Assembly: GCA_023128855.1 (NCBI GenBank)
Contig: JAGMDE010000040.1
Span: forward strand, 1 to 16,484
DNA from: Thermoplasmatales archaeon
GTDB lineage: Archaea > Thermoplasmatota > E2 > DHVEG-1
Reading direction: 5' to 3'
DNA: 16,484 bases
In this document: one piece after another, positions 5,932 through 13,468 of the stretch
How positions within the stretch are numbered: position 1 is the first letter of the stretch
How the letters are laid out: every line of letters begins with the position of its first letter
Notes under the pieces: model-generated
Seen by the model: only the letters and a program-made list of their open reading frames with translations
The model's database searches: none
Told to the model about the DNA's origin: nothing
Position numbers and translations under genes: made by a program

Positions 5932-8760
5932 ATGAAAAAGAATATTGTTTTGAAAGATGCTGGTGTTTTACTAATAGTTGTGGTTATGGTTTTATCAACA
6001 GTTATTGTAACTGTAAATGCAGACTGTCCAGACGGAATGATAAGTTATTGGAAAGGAGATGGCAATGCTAAAGATTCCTATGGCTCTAATGATGGGACAT
6101 ATTCTGGTTTAGGATATGAAAATGGTAAAGTTGATCAAACGTTCAGTTTTGATGGTTTTAATGATCATGTAAGGATACCTCACCATAGTAGTCTTAACCT
6201 TGGTACTGGTGATTTTACACTTGAAGCATGGATTAAACCTAATTATAATCAAAAAATGCATTCTACTATTCTCTCAAATAGAGGTGATGATGAAGAAAAT
6301 GGTTTTCTCTTAGGTATTTTAGTTCTTCAAGGGTATGCTGAGGGAAGTTTATTTCTTCAAATAGACGGTACAAATTATATACCATGTAATATAGATTTAA
6401 GAGATTATGAATGGCATCATGTAGCTGTTACTAGAACTGGTATTTCTCTTGCTTTTTATGTTGATGGAGTTGAAGATGGAACTGCAAATAGTGGTAAAAA
6501 TATGAATTCTGATGGTGATATGATCATTGGATGGGATGAACCTGTGCCCGATGTTACTCCTTATAAAGGCTTAATAGATGAGATGGCAATTTACAATAAG
6601 GCCTTAAGTATAGATGAAATCGAATTCCATTATTTTGCAGGCTTAGCTGAACATGGCTACTGCGAATGTCCAGATCCAGTATATGTTGATGATGATTACT
6701 CTTGGGAGGGTTATAATGATGGCCATGATTGGGGTTATGATGCTTTTGATAATATTTGCGATGGAATCGATGCTGCTTGTGATGGAACTGTTTGTGTAGC
6801 AGAAGGAATATATTATGAGAATGTTGTAATAGATAAACCAATTAATATTATTGGTGAGAACAAAGATACAACAATAATCGATGGCGGCGGTATTAGTAAT
6901 GTTGTTAACATTACTGCTGATTATGTGAATTTCCTTGGATGTACAGTGAGAAACAGTGGAAGTAGTAATCCTAAGACACATGAAGCAGGTATCTATATAG
7001 GTTCAAGTCATAACAATATTTATAATAATATCATCTCAGACAACTATGCAGGTATGAGACTCTGTGATCCTTTATATTCTGATAATTGTAAGTATAATAA
7101 TATTTTTGACAATACCATCACTTTAAATGATTGGGGTATAGAATTAGACAGATTTTGTACAGATTGCGAAATCTTTAATAATCTTGTTACTTGGAATAAC
7201 AAGATTGGGATAGAGATCTGGAGCATCTCTAATCCGTTGGGTCATAACCACAAAATCTTAGATAACATCATCTCAAACAATGGTTATGGCATTTTACTTA
7301 GTATGAGCAATAGCTGCACTATATCTGGTAACAACATCTGCTCAAATTACGATTATGGTATATACACGCTGAACCATGCTGGTGACAACATTATTTACAA
7401 TAATTATTTCGATAATATTAATAATGCTCATGAGCATCAAATGGTCCCTTATACTCGCAATATATGGAATATAACAAAAACTCCAGCTAGCCCTGAGAAT
7501 ATTATTGGGGGAGATTGGTTAGGTGGTAACTACTGGAGCGATTATAGCGGTTTTGATTATACTGGGGATTTCTTAGGAGATACAGACCGGCCATATGATA
7601 GCTCTGGATTTATTATACATGGTGGGGATATGCTCCCATTAACTGACCTTTACAAGCCGGGTCATACTTTGATAACAGAATTTGATCCAGGAAGAGTAAT
7701 AGAGGTTGATGGTTCCGGTTCCATCATATGGCAAAAAACAGGATTAGTCTGGCCAATGGATGCTGAAAGATTGACAGATGGAAATACACTTATAGCTGAG
7801 GTAGGGCAAAATCGTGTGATCGAGGTTAATAAGAATGGCGTTATTGGATGGAATAAAACCGGAATATCCAATCCATATGATGTAGAAAGATTGGCCAATG
7901 AAAACACGCTGATAACATTGTGGGGTTACGCAAAGGTAATCGAGGTTAATAGTAATGGAGATATCATTCGCCAATGGGGAAGTAATCGTCCTTATGACGC
8001 CGAAATGCTGGATTTGAATGCTGGCATTATTCTGTTAACTGAATTCCTAAATGATCGCGTAATAGAGATTAATCCTTCAGGTACTATTTCATGGCAAAAG
8101 ACTGGATTGGTTTATCCTGTTGATGCTGAAAGATTGGCAGATGGAAATACACTTATAGCTGAATATGGGAAAAATCGTATAATCGAGGTTAACCAGAACG
8201 GTGAGATTGAATGGGAAATGAAAAATATTGGCCAAGCAATGGATGCTGAAAGGCTTGCAGGTGGAAACACATTAATAGTGCATAGACAGAGTAGCCGTGT
8301 GATTGAAGTTAATCATGATTGCGAAATTGTATGGCAAAAAACAGGTTTATCTGTACCAATGGATGCCGAAAGATTACCAGTAATTCCTCCAAACACACCC
8401 AATACGCCCTCAGGAACTACCTCTGGTAAACCCGGTGTAAGCTATGACTTTTCAACAAGTGCTACTCATCCAAATGGAAATCAACTCTATTACCAGTGGA
8501 AATGGGGTGATGGAAATAAGAGTGGTTGGCTAGGTCCATATGAATCTGGTGAAACAGTAACTGCAAGTTATGCCTGGGCTGAGAAAGGAGATTACGAAAT
8601 TAAAGTAAAAGCCAAAGATTCAGAAGATATAGATAGCGAATGGTCAGATCCATTAACAGTTACTCTGACAAGAAACAGAGCAATACAAACACCTCTCCTA
8701 AACTTCCTTGAGAATCATCCAATATTGTATCAGCTACTACAGAGATTCTTACGACTCTAA
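5932..8760 (+). CDS. Large secreted LamG / beta-helix / propeller / PKD protein with tail
   Basis: 942 residues from the ATG behind GGGAGG. Residues 1-31 are a type II signal peptide (NIVLKDAGVLLIVVVMVLS). Residues about 32-238 form a LamG/concanavalin-like domain (MISYWKGDGNAKDS, FTLEAWIKP, WHHVAVTRTG, GLIDEMAIYNKALS). A NosD-type beta-helix spans about 250-560, opening YVDDDYSW and YYENVVIDKPINIIGENKD. Six blades of about 40 residues (577-816) follow, with the pattern GNTLIAE...NRVIEVNxNGxIxWxKTG...DAERL, resembling PQQ or NHL propellers. One PKD domain covers about 820-905. The tail (912-942) has TRNRA and ends LLQRFLRL. LamG and beta-helix modules suggest binding of extracellular polysaccharide; no catalytic triad is seen. 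Leader and tail types match those of the 10814 gene. Blade DNA is partly near-identical, for example around 7755-7800 and 8115-8160. Confidence 0.9.
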   Translation: MKKNIVLKDAGVLLIVVVMVLSTVIVTVNADCPDGMISYWKGDGNAKDSYGSNDGTYSGLGYENGKVDQTFSFDGFNDHVRIPHHSSLNLGTGDFTLEAWIKPNYNQKMHSTILSNRGDDEENGFLLGILVLQGYAEGSLFLQIDGTNYIPCNIDLRDYEWHHVAVTRTGISLAFYVDGVEDGTANSGKNMNSDGDMIIGWDEPVPDVTPYKGLIDEMAIYNKALSIDEIEFHYFAGLAEHGYCECPDPVYVDDDYSWEGYNDGHDWGYDAFDNICDGIDAACDGTVCVAEGIYYENVVIDKPINIIGENKDTTIIDGGGISNVVNITADYVNFLGCTVRNSGSSNPKTHEAGIYIGSSHNNIYNNIISDNYAGMRLCDPLYSDNCKYNNIFDNTITLNDWGIELDRFCTDCEIFNNLVTWNNKIGIEIWSISNPLGHNHKILDNIISNNGYGILLSMSNSCTISGNNICSNYDYGIYTLNHAGDNIIYNNYFDNINNAHEHQMVPYTRNIWNITKTPASPENIIGGDWLGGNYWSDYSGFDYTGDFLGDTDRPYDSSGFIIHGGDMLPLTDLYKPGHTLITEFDPGRVIEVDGSGSIIWQKTGLVWPMDAERLTDGNTLIAEVGQNRVIEVNKNGVIGWNKTGISNPYDVERLANENTLITLWGYAKVIEVNSNGDIIRQWGSNRPYDAEMLDLNAGIILLTEFLNDRVIEINPSGTISWQKTGLVYPVDAERLADGNTLIAEYGKNRIIEVNQNGEIEWEMKNIGQAMDAERLAGGNTLIVHRQSSRVIEVNHDCEIVWQKTGLSVPMDAERLPVIPPNTPNTPSGTTSGKPGVSYDFSTSATHPNGNQLYYQWKWGDGNKSGWLGPYESGETVTASYAWAEKGDYEIKVKAKDSEDIDSEWSDPLTVTLTRNRAIQTPLLNFLENHPILYQLLQRFLRL

Positions 8761-8768
8761 AACCTAAA

Positions 8769-8784
8769 CCTTTTTTTCTTTTTT
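8769..8784 (+). terminator. T-rich terminator of the 5932 gene
   Basis: CC, T7, C, T6 beginning about 9 bases after the stop codon, followed directly by a dispersed motif copy at 8787. Confidence 0.6.
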
Positions 8785-8786
8785 AG

Positions 8787-8806
8787 GGAATGAGATCAGT
8801 GTAAAA
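8787..8806 (+). repeat. Dispersed motif copy
   Basis: GGAATGAGATCAGTGTAAAA, a variant of the motif, immediately after the terminator and before the duplicated promoter region. Confidence 0.45.
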
Positions 8807-8820
8807 AACATTTGGGATTT

Positions 8821-8940
8821 GTTACAATTTGTTGCATATATTTCTCCATAGTTTTAATTTGTTGTTGTTAACAATTGTTATGCATATATTTTTATTAAAA
8901 TATTATATTACAATCCTGCTAATTTTATAATGAGGGAGGA
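8821..8940 (+). repeat. Duplicated promoter region, copy 1 (upstream of the 8949 gene)
   Basis: About 120 bases, matching 10684-10804 with only a few substitutions and one indel. It contains GTTAACAATTGTTATGCATA, the AT-rich AAAATATTATATTACAAT core and the GGGAGGA ribosome-binding site. The likely TATA lies in the core, about 40-55 bases before the ATG. It drives a gene with a type I leader, while the other copy drives one with a type II leader. Confidence 0.75.
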
Positions 8941-8948
8941 ATAGGAAC

Positions 8949-10436
8949 ATGACAAAAAATAGTGTTTTTAGGAAAGGATTGGTAATAGGAATTATTATTT
9001 TATTTATTGGAGCAAGTGTGATACCAACAACTGTTGGAATAATAGAAAAAAAGACAACTATAACAAATTCTGGTTCTCGTGGATATATACAGGATTTAAT
9101 AGATAATGCTTCAGACGGAGATACAATTTATATTCCAAGTGGAACATATTATGAGAACATTGTCATAGATAAATCAATCAATCTTATTGGAGAGGATAAA
9201 AATTCGACGGTTATTGATGGTGGTAATAGTGGTAATGTTGTTGATATTAGTTATACTCCTCGGGTAAATATCAGTGGTTTTACAATTAAAAATAGCGGAT
9301 ATGATTGGGGCAATTCATGTATCAAACTATTGTTTACTGATAATAATACTATTTCGGATTGTATTATATCTGGTGATTATTATTTTGGTATTTATCTTTA
9401 TTATTCAAAAAATAACATTATCCACGGAAATATTATTATTCCAGGAATTCCAAATCCACAAAATTGGGATGGTATAAAGTTATTTCACCGTTCTAATTCG
9501 AATATTATTTCAGATAATATAATTACAAATCATATGGGTGGAATACAATTTACACAAGTTAGTAATAATATTATCACTGATAACCAAATTTCTGAAAATA
9601 TTTATGGCATAGATTTTTTTATGACCCCAACTAATAACAATACGATTACTAATAATTTTATAAAAAATAACTCAGTGGGGATAAATCTGGATTGGTGGAT
9701 AATTCAAACAAATATAGATGATAACATAATATGCAATAATCAGTATGGTATTCGTCTTCAAAGAGCAAATTATAGTGCAATTTCTGGTAATAATATCACT
9801 GATAATAGTAACATAGGAATATCCTTAGAAATTACTAATGAAAATAAAGTTTATCATAATAATATAATAAACAATGATTTACAAGCACGTGATTATGGTA
9901 GCAATAACATTTGGGATGATGGTTATCCATCAGGTGGTAACTACTGGGATGACTATACTGGGGAGGACAATGATGGTGATTGTATAGGTGACACTCCTTA
10001 TCCTATAGTTGGTGGGGATAACGAGGACAGGTATCCATTTATGAATCCAAGTGGTTGGATTAACCAACCACCAGATAAACCAACAATTAATGGTCCAACA
10101 TCTGGGAAACCTGGAGTTGAGTATACTTATTATGCTGTTACTACTGACCCGAATTGTGATAAATTGTATTATAAGTGGAACTGGGGTGATGGAAGTTTTA
10201 GTGATTGGATTGGACCATACGATTCTGGTGTAGAAATACCTGCTTCACATGTTTGGAGTCAGGGTAATTATGAAATAAAGGCTAAAGCAAAGGATGATAA
10301 AGGAACTCAAAGCTATTGGTCAGATCCTCTTGATATTTCAGTACCTCGAGGCAGAATAACAATCAATTCATTATTCTTCAGTCTTTTTGAACGTTTTCCA
10401 AATTTGTTTCCTATACTTCGCCAGCTTTTATCATAA
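8949..10436 (+). CDS. Secreted NosD-like beta-helix / PKD protein with divergent tail
   Basis: 495 residues; the ATG is 8 bases after GGGAGGA. Residues 1-30 are a type I signal peptide (VFRKGLVIGIIILFIGAS). A NosD/PbH1 beta-helix spans about 40-330 (DGDTIYIPSGTYYENIVIDK, NLIGEDKN, many Asn-rich rungs). It closes with the usual NYWDDYTGEDNDGDCIGDT calcium-binding-like segment and GGDNEDRYPFM. One PKD domain starts near 370 (NQPPDKP, WNWGDGSFSDWIGPY). The tail (from about 463) is the most divergent of the family: PRGRITINS, ERFPNLFPILRQLLS, with T-ending codons. No T-rich terminator follows the stop codon. Instead an orphan PKD-end plus consensus tail lies 20 bases downstream in the same frame, behind three stop codons. 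This looks like a body replaced upstream of an older 3' end. Its role is probably in surface or matrix binding. Confidence 0.88.
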   Translation: MTKNSVFRKGLVIGIIILFIGASVIPTTVGIIEKKTTITNSGSRGYIQDLIDNASDGDTIYIPSGTYYENIVIDKSINLIGEDKNSTVIDGGNSGNVVDISYTPRVNISGFTIKNSGYDWGNSCIKLLFTDNNTISDCIISGDYYFGIYLYYSKNNIIHGNIIIPGIPNPQNWDGIKLFHRSNSNIISDNIITNHMGGIQFTQVSNNIITDNQISENIYGIDFFMTPTNNNTITNNFIKNNSVGINLDWWIIQTNIDDNIICNNQYGIRLQRANYSAISGNNITDNSNIGISLEITNENKVYHNNIINNDLQARDYGSNNIWDDGYPSGGNYWDDYTGEDNDGDCIGDTPYPIVGGDNEDRYPFMNPSGWINQPPDKPTINGPTSGKPGVEYTYYAVTTDPNCDKLYYKWNWGDGSFSDWIGPYDSGVEIPASHVWSQGNYEIKAKAKDDKGTQSYWSDPLDISVPRGRITINSLFFSLFERFPNLFPILRQLLS

Positions 10437-10454
10437 TGAGGAGTTAAAAATTAA

Positions 10455-10619
10455 ATTGAAAAGGAGGAAAACGGTGCTCAGAGCTATTGGTCAGATCCAC
10501 TAGATATTTCAATGCCAAGAAACCGAGCAATTAATACACCATTCCTAAACGTCCTACAACAGCATCCTAATCTGTTCCCAATACTACGGCTACTGTTGCA
10601 ACGATTAGGACTACAATAA
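10455..10619 (+). pseudogene. Orphan 3' module 1: PKD end plus consensus tail
   Basis: 54 codons without a usable start, opened by an in-frame stop at 10452. They encode the end of a PKD domain (GAQSYWSDPLDIS) and a complete consensus tail: MPRNRA, NLFPILR, LLLQRLGLQ, stop. The same PKD end occurs in the 8949 gene, but with different codons. Its final 21 bases are identical to the ends of the 1-1619 and 12019 genes. It lies between the 8949 stop codon and the T-rich terminator at 10635. AGGAGG at 10462-10467 with a GTG at 10474 could mimic a start, but that frame stops after nine codons. Confidence 0.75.
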
Positions 10620-10634
10620 AGTTTTAGTTCAAAA

Positions 10635-10648
10635 CCTCCCTTTTCTTT
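10635..10648 (+). terminator. T-rich terminator after orphan module 1
   Basis: CTCCC, T4, C, T3; weaker than the others. It is the first T-rich tract downstream of the 8949 gene. Confidence 0.45.
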
Positions 10649-10657
10649 AGTAGTTGA

Positions 10658-10680
10658 GGAATTGAAATCAGTGTAAAACT
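10658..10680 (+). repeat. Dispersed motif copy
   Basis: ATTGAAATCAGTGTAAAACT, 10 bases after the terminator. It aligns with the copy at 8787, so the duplication of the intergenic region includes the motif. Confidence 0.45.
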
Positions 10681-10683
10681 ATT

Positions 10684-10804
10684 GTTACAATTTGTTACAT
10701 AATGTTTCTCCATATGTTTAATTTGTTGATGTTAACAATTGTTATGCATATATTTTTATTAAAATATTATATTACAATTCTGCTAATTTTATAATTAGGG
10801 AGGA
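10684..10804 (+). repeat. Duplicated promoter region, copy 2 (upstream of the 10814 gene)
   Basis: Near-identical partner of 8821-8940, ending at the GGGAGGA ribosome-binding site. Similarity stops around that site, because the two genes have different signal-peptide types. Confidence 0.75.
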
Positions 10805-10813
10805 AAAATAAGT

Positions 10814-11908
10814 ATGCGTAAAAGGATTGTTTTGAAAGACGCTGGTGTTTTACTAATAGTTACGGTTATGTTGTTATCAACTGTTGCTGTGACAGCAGAT
10901 ACAAGTGAACTAGAAATAAAATCCTCTGACGCTCCTAGCGGTGGTTATAGTGGAGGAAACAATAAAGGTCCCGTGGTTTGGGACAACGGTATGACGTATG
11001 ATGCTCTGCACCCAGCTCAAGAGGATAATACACAACCATTAGATGCTTATCCTGCAGATGATTTCAAATTCGATTATGATACACATGTATGTGATGTGCA
11101 CTGGATTGGCGGCTACTGGGGTGCAGGTTATGATACCGCTGAATTTGAATGGTGTATCCTAATTTACCAGGATCGAGGTGACGGTAAGGCTCCTGGTCCA
11201 GTATTTTGTGGTCCCTACTGTTTTACGCACGGCGAGTGCAATCCAGTGTTGATGGAAGATACCGGTTATTTTATATTCTACAATTTCACGGCATATCTTC
11301 CGGAGCCTTGTTGCATATGTCAAGGGGGTATTAAGTACTGGATTTCCATCTATGCTATTGGAGATATATTTCCACAGTCTGGCTGGGGATTTCACAATTA
11401 TTCGATCAGATTGCATGAGGCTGTCTTCAAGTCTATTTATTTCGGTTACCCGGATTGGACTGACACGTCGATAGTTTTTGACAATGCTAGCGACATGTGT
11501 TTCCAACTAACCGCCAAAGAGACTGAAGAGCCACCAGGTCCACCCGTTATAGATGGCCCAATAAGCGGAAAAGTGGGAGTAGAACACGAATACACATTCA
11601 ACGCAGTAGACCCAGATGGAGATAATGTTAAGTACCACATAGACTGGGATGATGGCGACTCTGAAGAAACAGGTTTTAATCCTTCTAGTGTAGATGTAAA
11701 GGTAAAACACACCTGGAGTACTCAGGGGACTTATATTATTAAAGCTAAAGCTGAAGACACCAATGGTTTAGTTGGTCCAGAAGGAACACTATCTGTCAGT
11801 ATGCCAAGGAACCGAGCAACTCAGAGACCATTCCTTCAGTTCCTGCAGAACTTCCTAGAACAATATCCAATATTATTCCAGTTGCTACAACGATTCCTAC
11901 GACTCTAA
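10814..11908 (+). CDS. Secreted Cys-rich beta-sandwich / PKD protein with tail
   Basis: 364 residues; the ATG lies 10 bases after GGGAGG. Residues 1-28 are a type II signal peptide (IVLKDAGVLLIVTVMLLS). Residues about 50-235 form one domain (VVWDNGMTYDALHPAQ, YPADDFKFD, VCDVHWIGGYWG, PCCICQGGIKYWISIYAIG) resembling a beta-sandwich found in many secreted bacterial and archaeal proteins, possibly DUF7901; its function is unknown. It has nine cysteines, including CGPYC and CCIC, unusual here and suggesting disulfides or metal binding. One PKD domain runs from about 238 to 328. The tail (330-364) is complete: MPRNRA, YPILFQ, LLQRFLRL. The same leader and the same tail ending occur in the 5932 gene. 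Codon use is more GC-rich than in the beta-helix genes. Confidence 0.87.
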   Translation: MRKRIVLKDAGVLLIVTVMLLSTVAVTADTSELEIKSSDAPSGGYSGGNNKGPVVWDNGMTYDALHPAQEDNTQPLDAYPADDFKFDYDTHVCDVHWIGGYWGAGYDTAEFEWCILIYQDRGDGKAPGPVFCGPYCFTHGECNPVLMEDTGYFIFYNFTAYLPEPCCICQGGIKYWISIYAIGDIFPQSGWGFHNYSIRLHEAVFKSIYFGYPDWTDTSIVFDNASDMCFQLTAKETEEPPGPPVIDGPISGKVGVEHEYTFNAVDPDGDNVKYHIDWDDGDSEETGFNPSSVDVKVKHTWSTQGTYIIKAKAEDTNGLVGPEGTLSVSMPRNRATQRPFLQFLQNFLEQYPILFQLLQRFLRL

Positions 11909-11915
11909 AACCCAA

Positions 11916-11935
11916 CCCTCTTTTTTTTCTTTTTT
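11916..11935 (+). terminator. T-rich terminator of the 10814 gene
   Basis: CCCTC, T8, C, T6 beginning 8 bases after the stop codon. Confidence 0.6.
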
Positions 11936-11960
11936 AACATTTATAGTTTTAAATAATATT

Positions 11961-11978
11961 TAGTAATATTTAAATCCA
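11961..11978 (+). promoter_or_regulatory. Putative TATA region of the 12019 gene
   Basis: AATATTTAAATCC, about 45 bases before the ATG. Transcription would start near 12000, close to the GGGAGG site at 12003-12008. Confidence 0.4.
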
Positions 11979-12018
11979 AATAAAAGATACAAATTTTCAA
12001 TAGGGAGGTAAAAAGGAT

Positions 12019-13308
12019 ATGGTAAAAAATGTTTTTAGGAAAGGACTTGTAATAGGAATAATAATCCTATTTGTTGGAGCGGTTGTTGTACCATCAATTG
12101 AAAGTATTTCAATAAATAAACAGTTCTCCTCAGAGACTAAAACATGTTTTAATAATTTAAGTTCTAAGAGTAAAACTTTATATGTAGGTGGAAGTGGACC
12201 AGATAACTATACTAAGATAAAAGATGCTATAGCTGATGCGAATAGTGGAGATACTATATTTGTTTACAATGGTCTCTATAATGAAAATCTAGTTATTGAT
12301 AAATCTTTAACACTTATTGGAGAAAATCGAAACGATACTATTGTTAGTAATGTTATTGAAGATAATGGTTGTACTGTTTGGGTGACAGAAGATAATGTAA
12401 ATATTATTGAATTTGGAATAACAAATAGTAGTTGTAGCAGACAGGGACTACGAGTAAGAGAATCTGATAATTTTTCTATAACGTCCTGTAATATTTTCGG
12501 AAATTATGGAGGAGTATTAATTTCTCATTCAAATAACATCAATATTGAAGATTGTTCTATTTTCCAAAATATAGGTGGTGCTGGTATCAATTTTTGGGAT
12601 GTTCATCATTCTAATATACTAAATTGTAAATTATATGAAAATCCTGATGGTATTTATTTTGATACTTCAACTAATAATAAAATTATTTCCTGTAATAGTT
12701 TCAATAATACAGTTGGTCTTTATTTGGATTTTTCTTCAAATAATAATTTAATTGAAAACTGTGATACATCAGATAATCAGTGGTGGGGCATTCGCATTTC
12801 TAGATCCTCTAATAATACTATTAAAAATATTAATGTATTTAATAACTTAGATTGTGGAATATTAGTAACACCTTCATCTGATAATAATAAAATTTTTGGA
12901 AACACCATCAGCTCGAACAACGGTTATGGCATATGGCTTGGGGATTCCAGCAACTACAACATCATTTATCACAACAACTTCATAAACAACGGAGAGAACG
13001 CCTATGATGAATGTAATAACACCTGGGATGATGGAAAATATGGAAATTACTGGAGTGATTATAAAGAAAAATACCCAAATGCCAAGAAAAAACTATTAAA
13101 ACCATGGATGTGGGACACCCCATATGAGATACCTGGTGGGGAGAACAAGGACAGTTGTCCCTTGATAAAGCAATGGCCAGACTCAAAACCCAGAACTATA
13201 TCAAGGAATACAGCATCATACAGTTCCTACTTGTTGAGGTTTTTGGAACGCTTTCCAAATGCATTCCCACTACTACGCCTGTTGTTACAACGATTAGGAC
13301 TACAATAA
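12019..13308 (+). CDS. Secreted NosD-like beta-helix protein with tail; mosaic composition
   Basis: 429 residues; the ATG is 10 bases after GGGAGG. Residues 1-28 are a type I signal peptide (VFRKGLVIGIIILFVGAV). The beta-helix begins after KTLYVGGSGPDNYTKIKDAI with DANSGDTIFVYNGLYNENLV and NLTLIG-type rungs, and continues to about 335. The end of the helix contains NNTWDDGKYGNYWSDY and GGENKDSCPLI, the usual NosD-type closing segment. There is no PKD domain. The tail (394-429) follows directly: SRNTA, ERFPNAFPLLR, LLLQRLGLQ. Codons are strongly AT-ending up to about 12896. From AACACCATCAGCTCG onward they switch to C- and G-ending (AAC, ATC, GGC, TAC), with no change in fold, which suggests recombination with another paralogue. 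The last 21 coding bases are identical to those of the 1-1619 gene. Confidence 0.88.
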   Translation: MVKNVFRKGLVIGIIILFVGAVVVPSIESISINKQFSSETKTCFNNLSSKSKTLYVGGSGPDNYTKIKDAIADANSGDTIFVYNGLYNENLVIDKSLTLIGENRNDTIVSNVIEDNGCTVWVTEDNVNIIEFGITNSSCSRQGLRVRESDNFSITSCNIFGNYGGVLISHSNNINIEDCSIFQNIGGAGINFWDVHHSNILNCKLYENPDGIYFDTSTNNKIISCNSFNNTVGLYLDFSSNNNLIENCDTSDNQWWGIRISRSSNNTIKNINVFNNLDCGILVTPSSDNNKIFGNTISSNNGYGIWLGDSSNYNIIYHNNFINNGENAYDECNNTWDDGKYGNYWSDYKEKYPNAKKKLLKPWMWDTPYEIPGGENKDSCPLIKQWPDSKPRTISRNTASYSSYLLRFLERFPNAFPLLRLLLQRLGLQ

Positions 13309-13322
13309 TTATTAGTCCAAAA

Positions 13323-13339
13323 CTTCTTTTTTCTTTTTT
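13323..13339 (+). terminator. T-rich terminator of the 12019 gene
   Basis: CTTC, T6, C, T6 about 15 bases after the stop codon. Confidence 0.6.
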
Positions 13340-13348
13340 GTAATTTTG

Positions 13349-13374
13349 TTGAAATGAAATCAGTATAAATGATT
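13349..13374 (+). repeat. Dispersed motif copy (closest to consensus)
   Basis: TTGAAATGAAATCAGTATAA and following bases, 10 bases after a terminator. It matches the end of the composite repeat at 5837-5857, without the CRISPR-like and tRNA parts. Confidence 0.5.
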
Positions 13375-13468
13375 AAGGTTTCAATTTCTGGTTTTAAATA
13401 TAATTTCATAAAATTTAAGTAAATATATATGATACCAATTATCGGGTTTAGAGGGAGGATAGGAAAAA

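Noticed and set aside
6554..6981. Two minus-strand open frames rich in His, Ile and Thr
   Set aside because: Antisense to the large LamG/beta-helix gene, with low-complexity composition and no ribosome-binding site.
10437..10619. Stop-codon readthrough from the 8949 gene into the orphan tail
   Set aside because: The frame is the same, but three in-frame stops (10434, 10437, 10452) intervene, and the gene already has its own tail.
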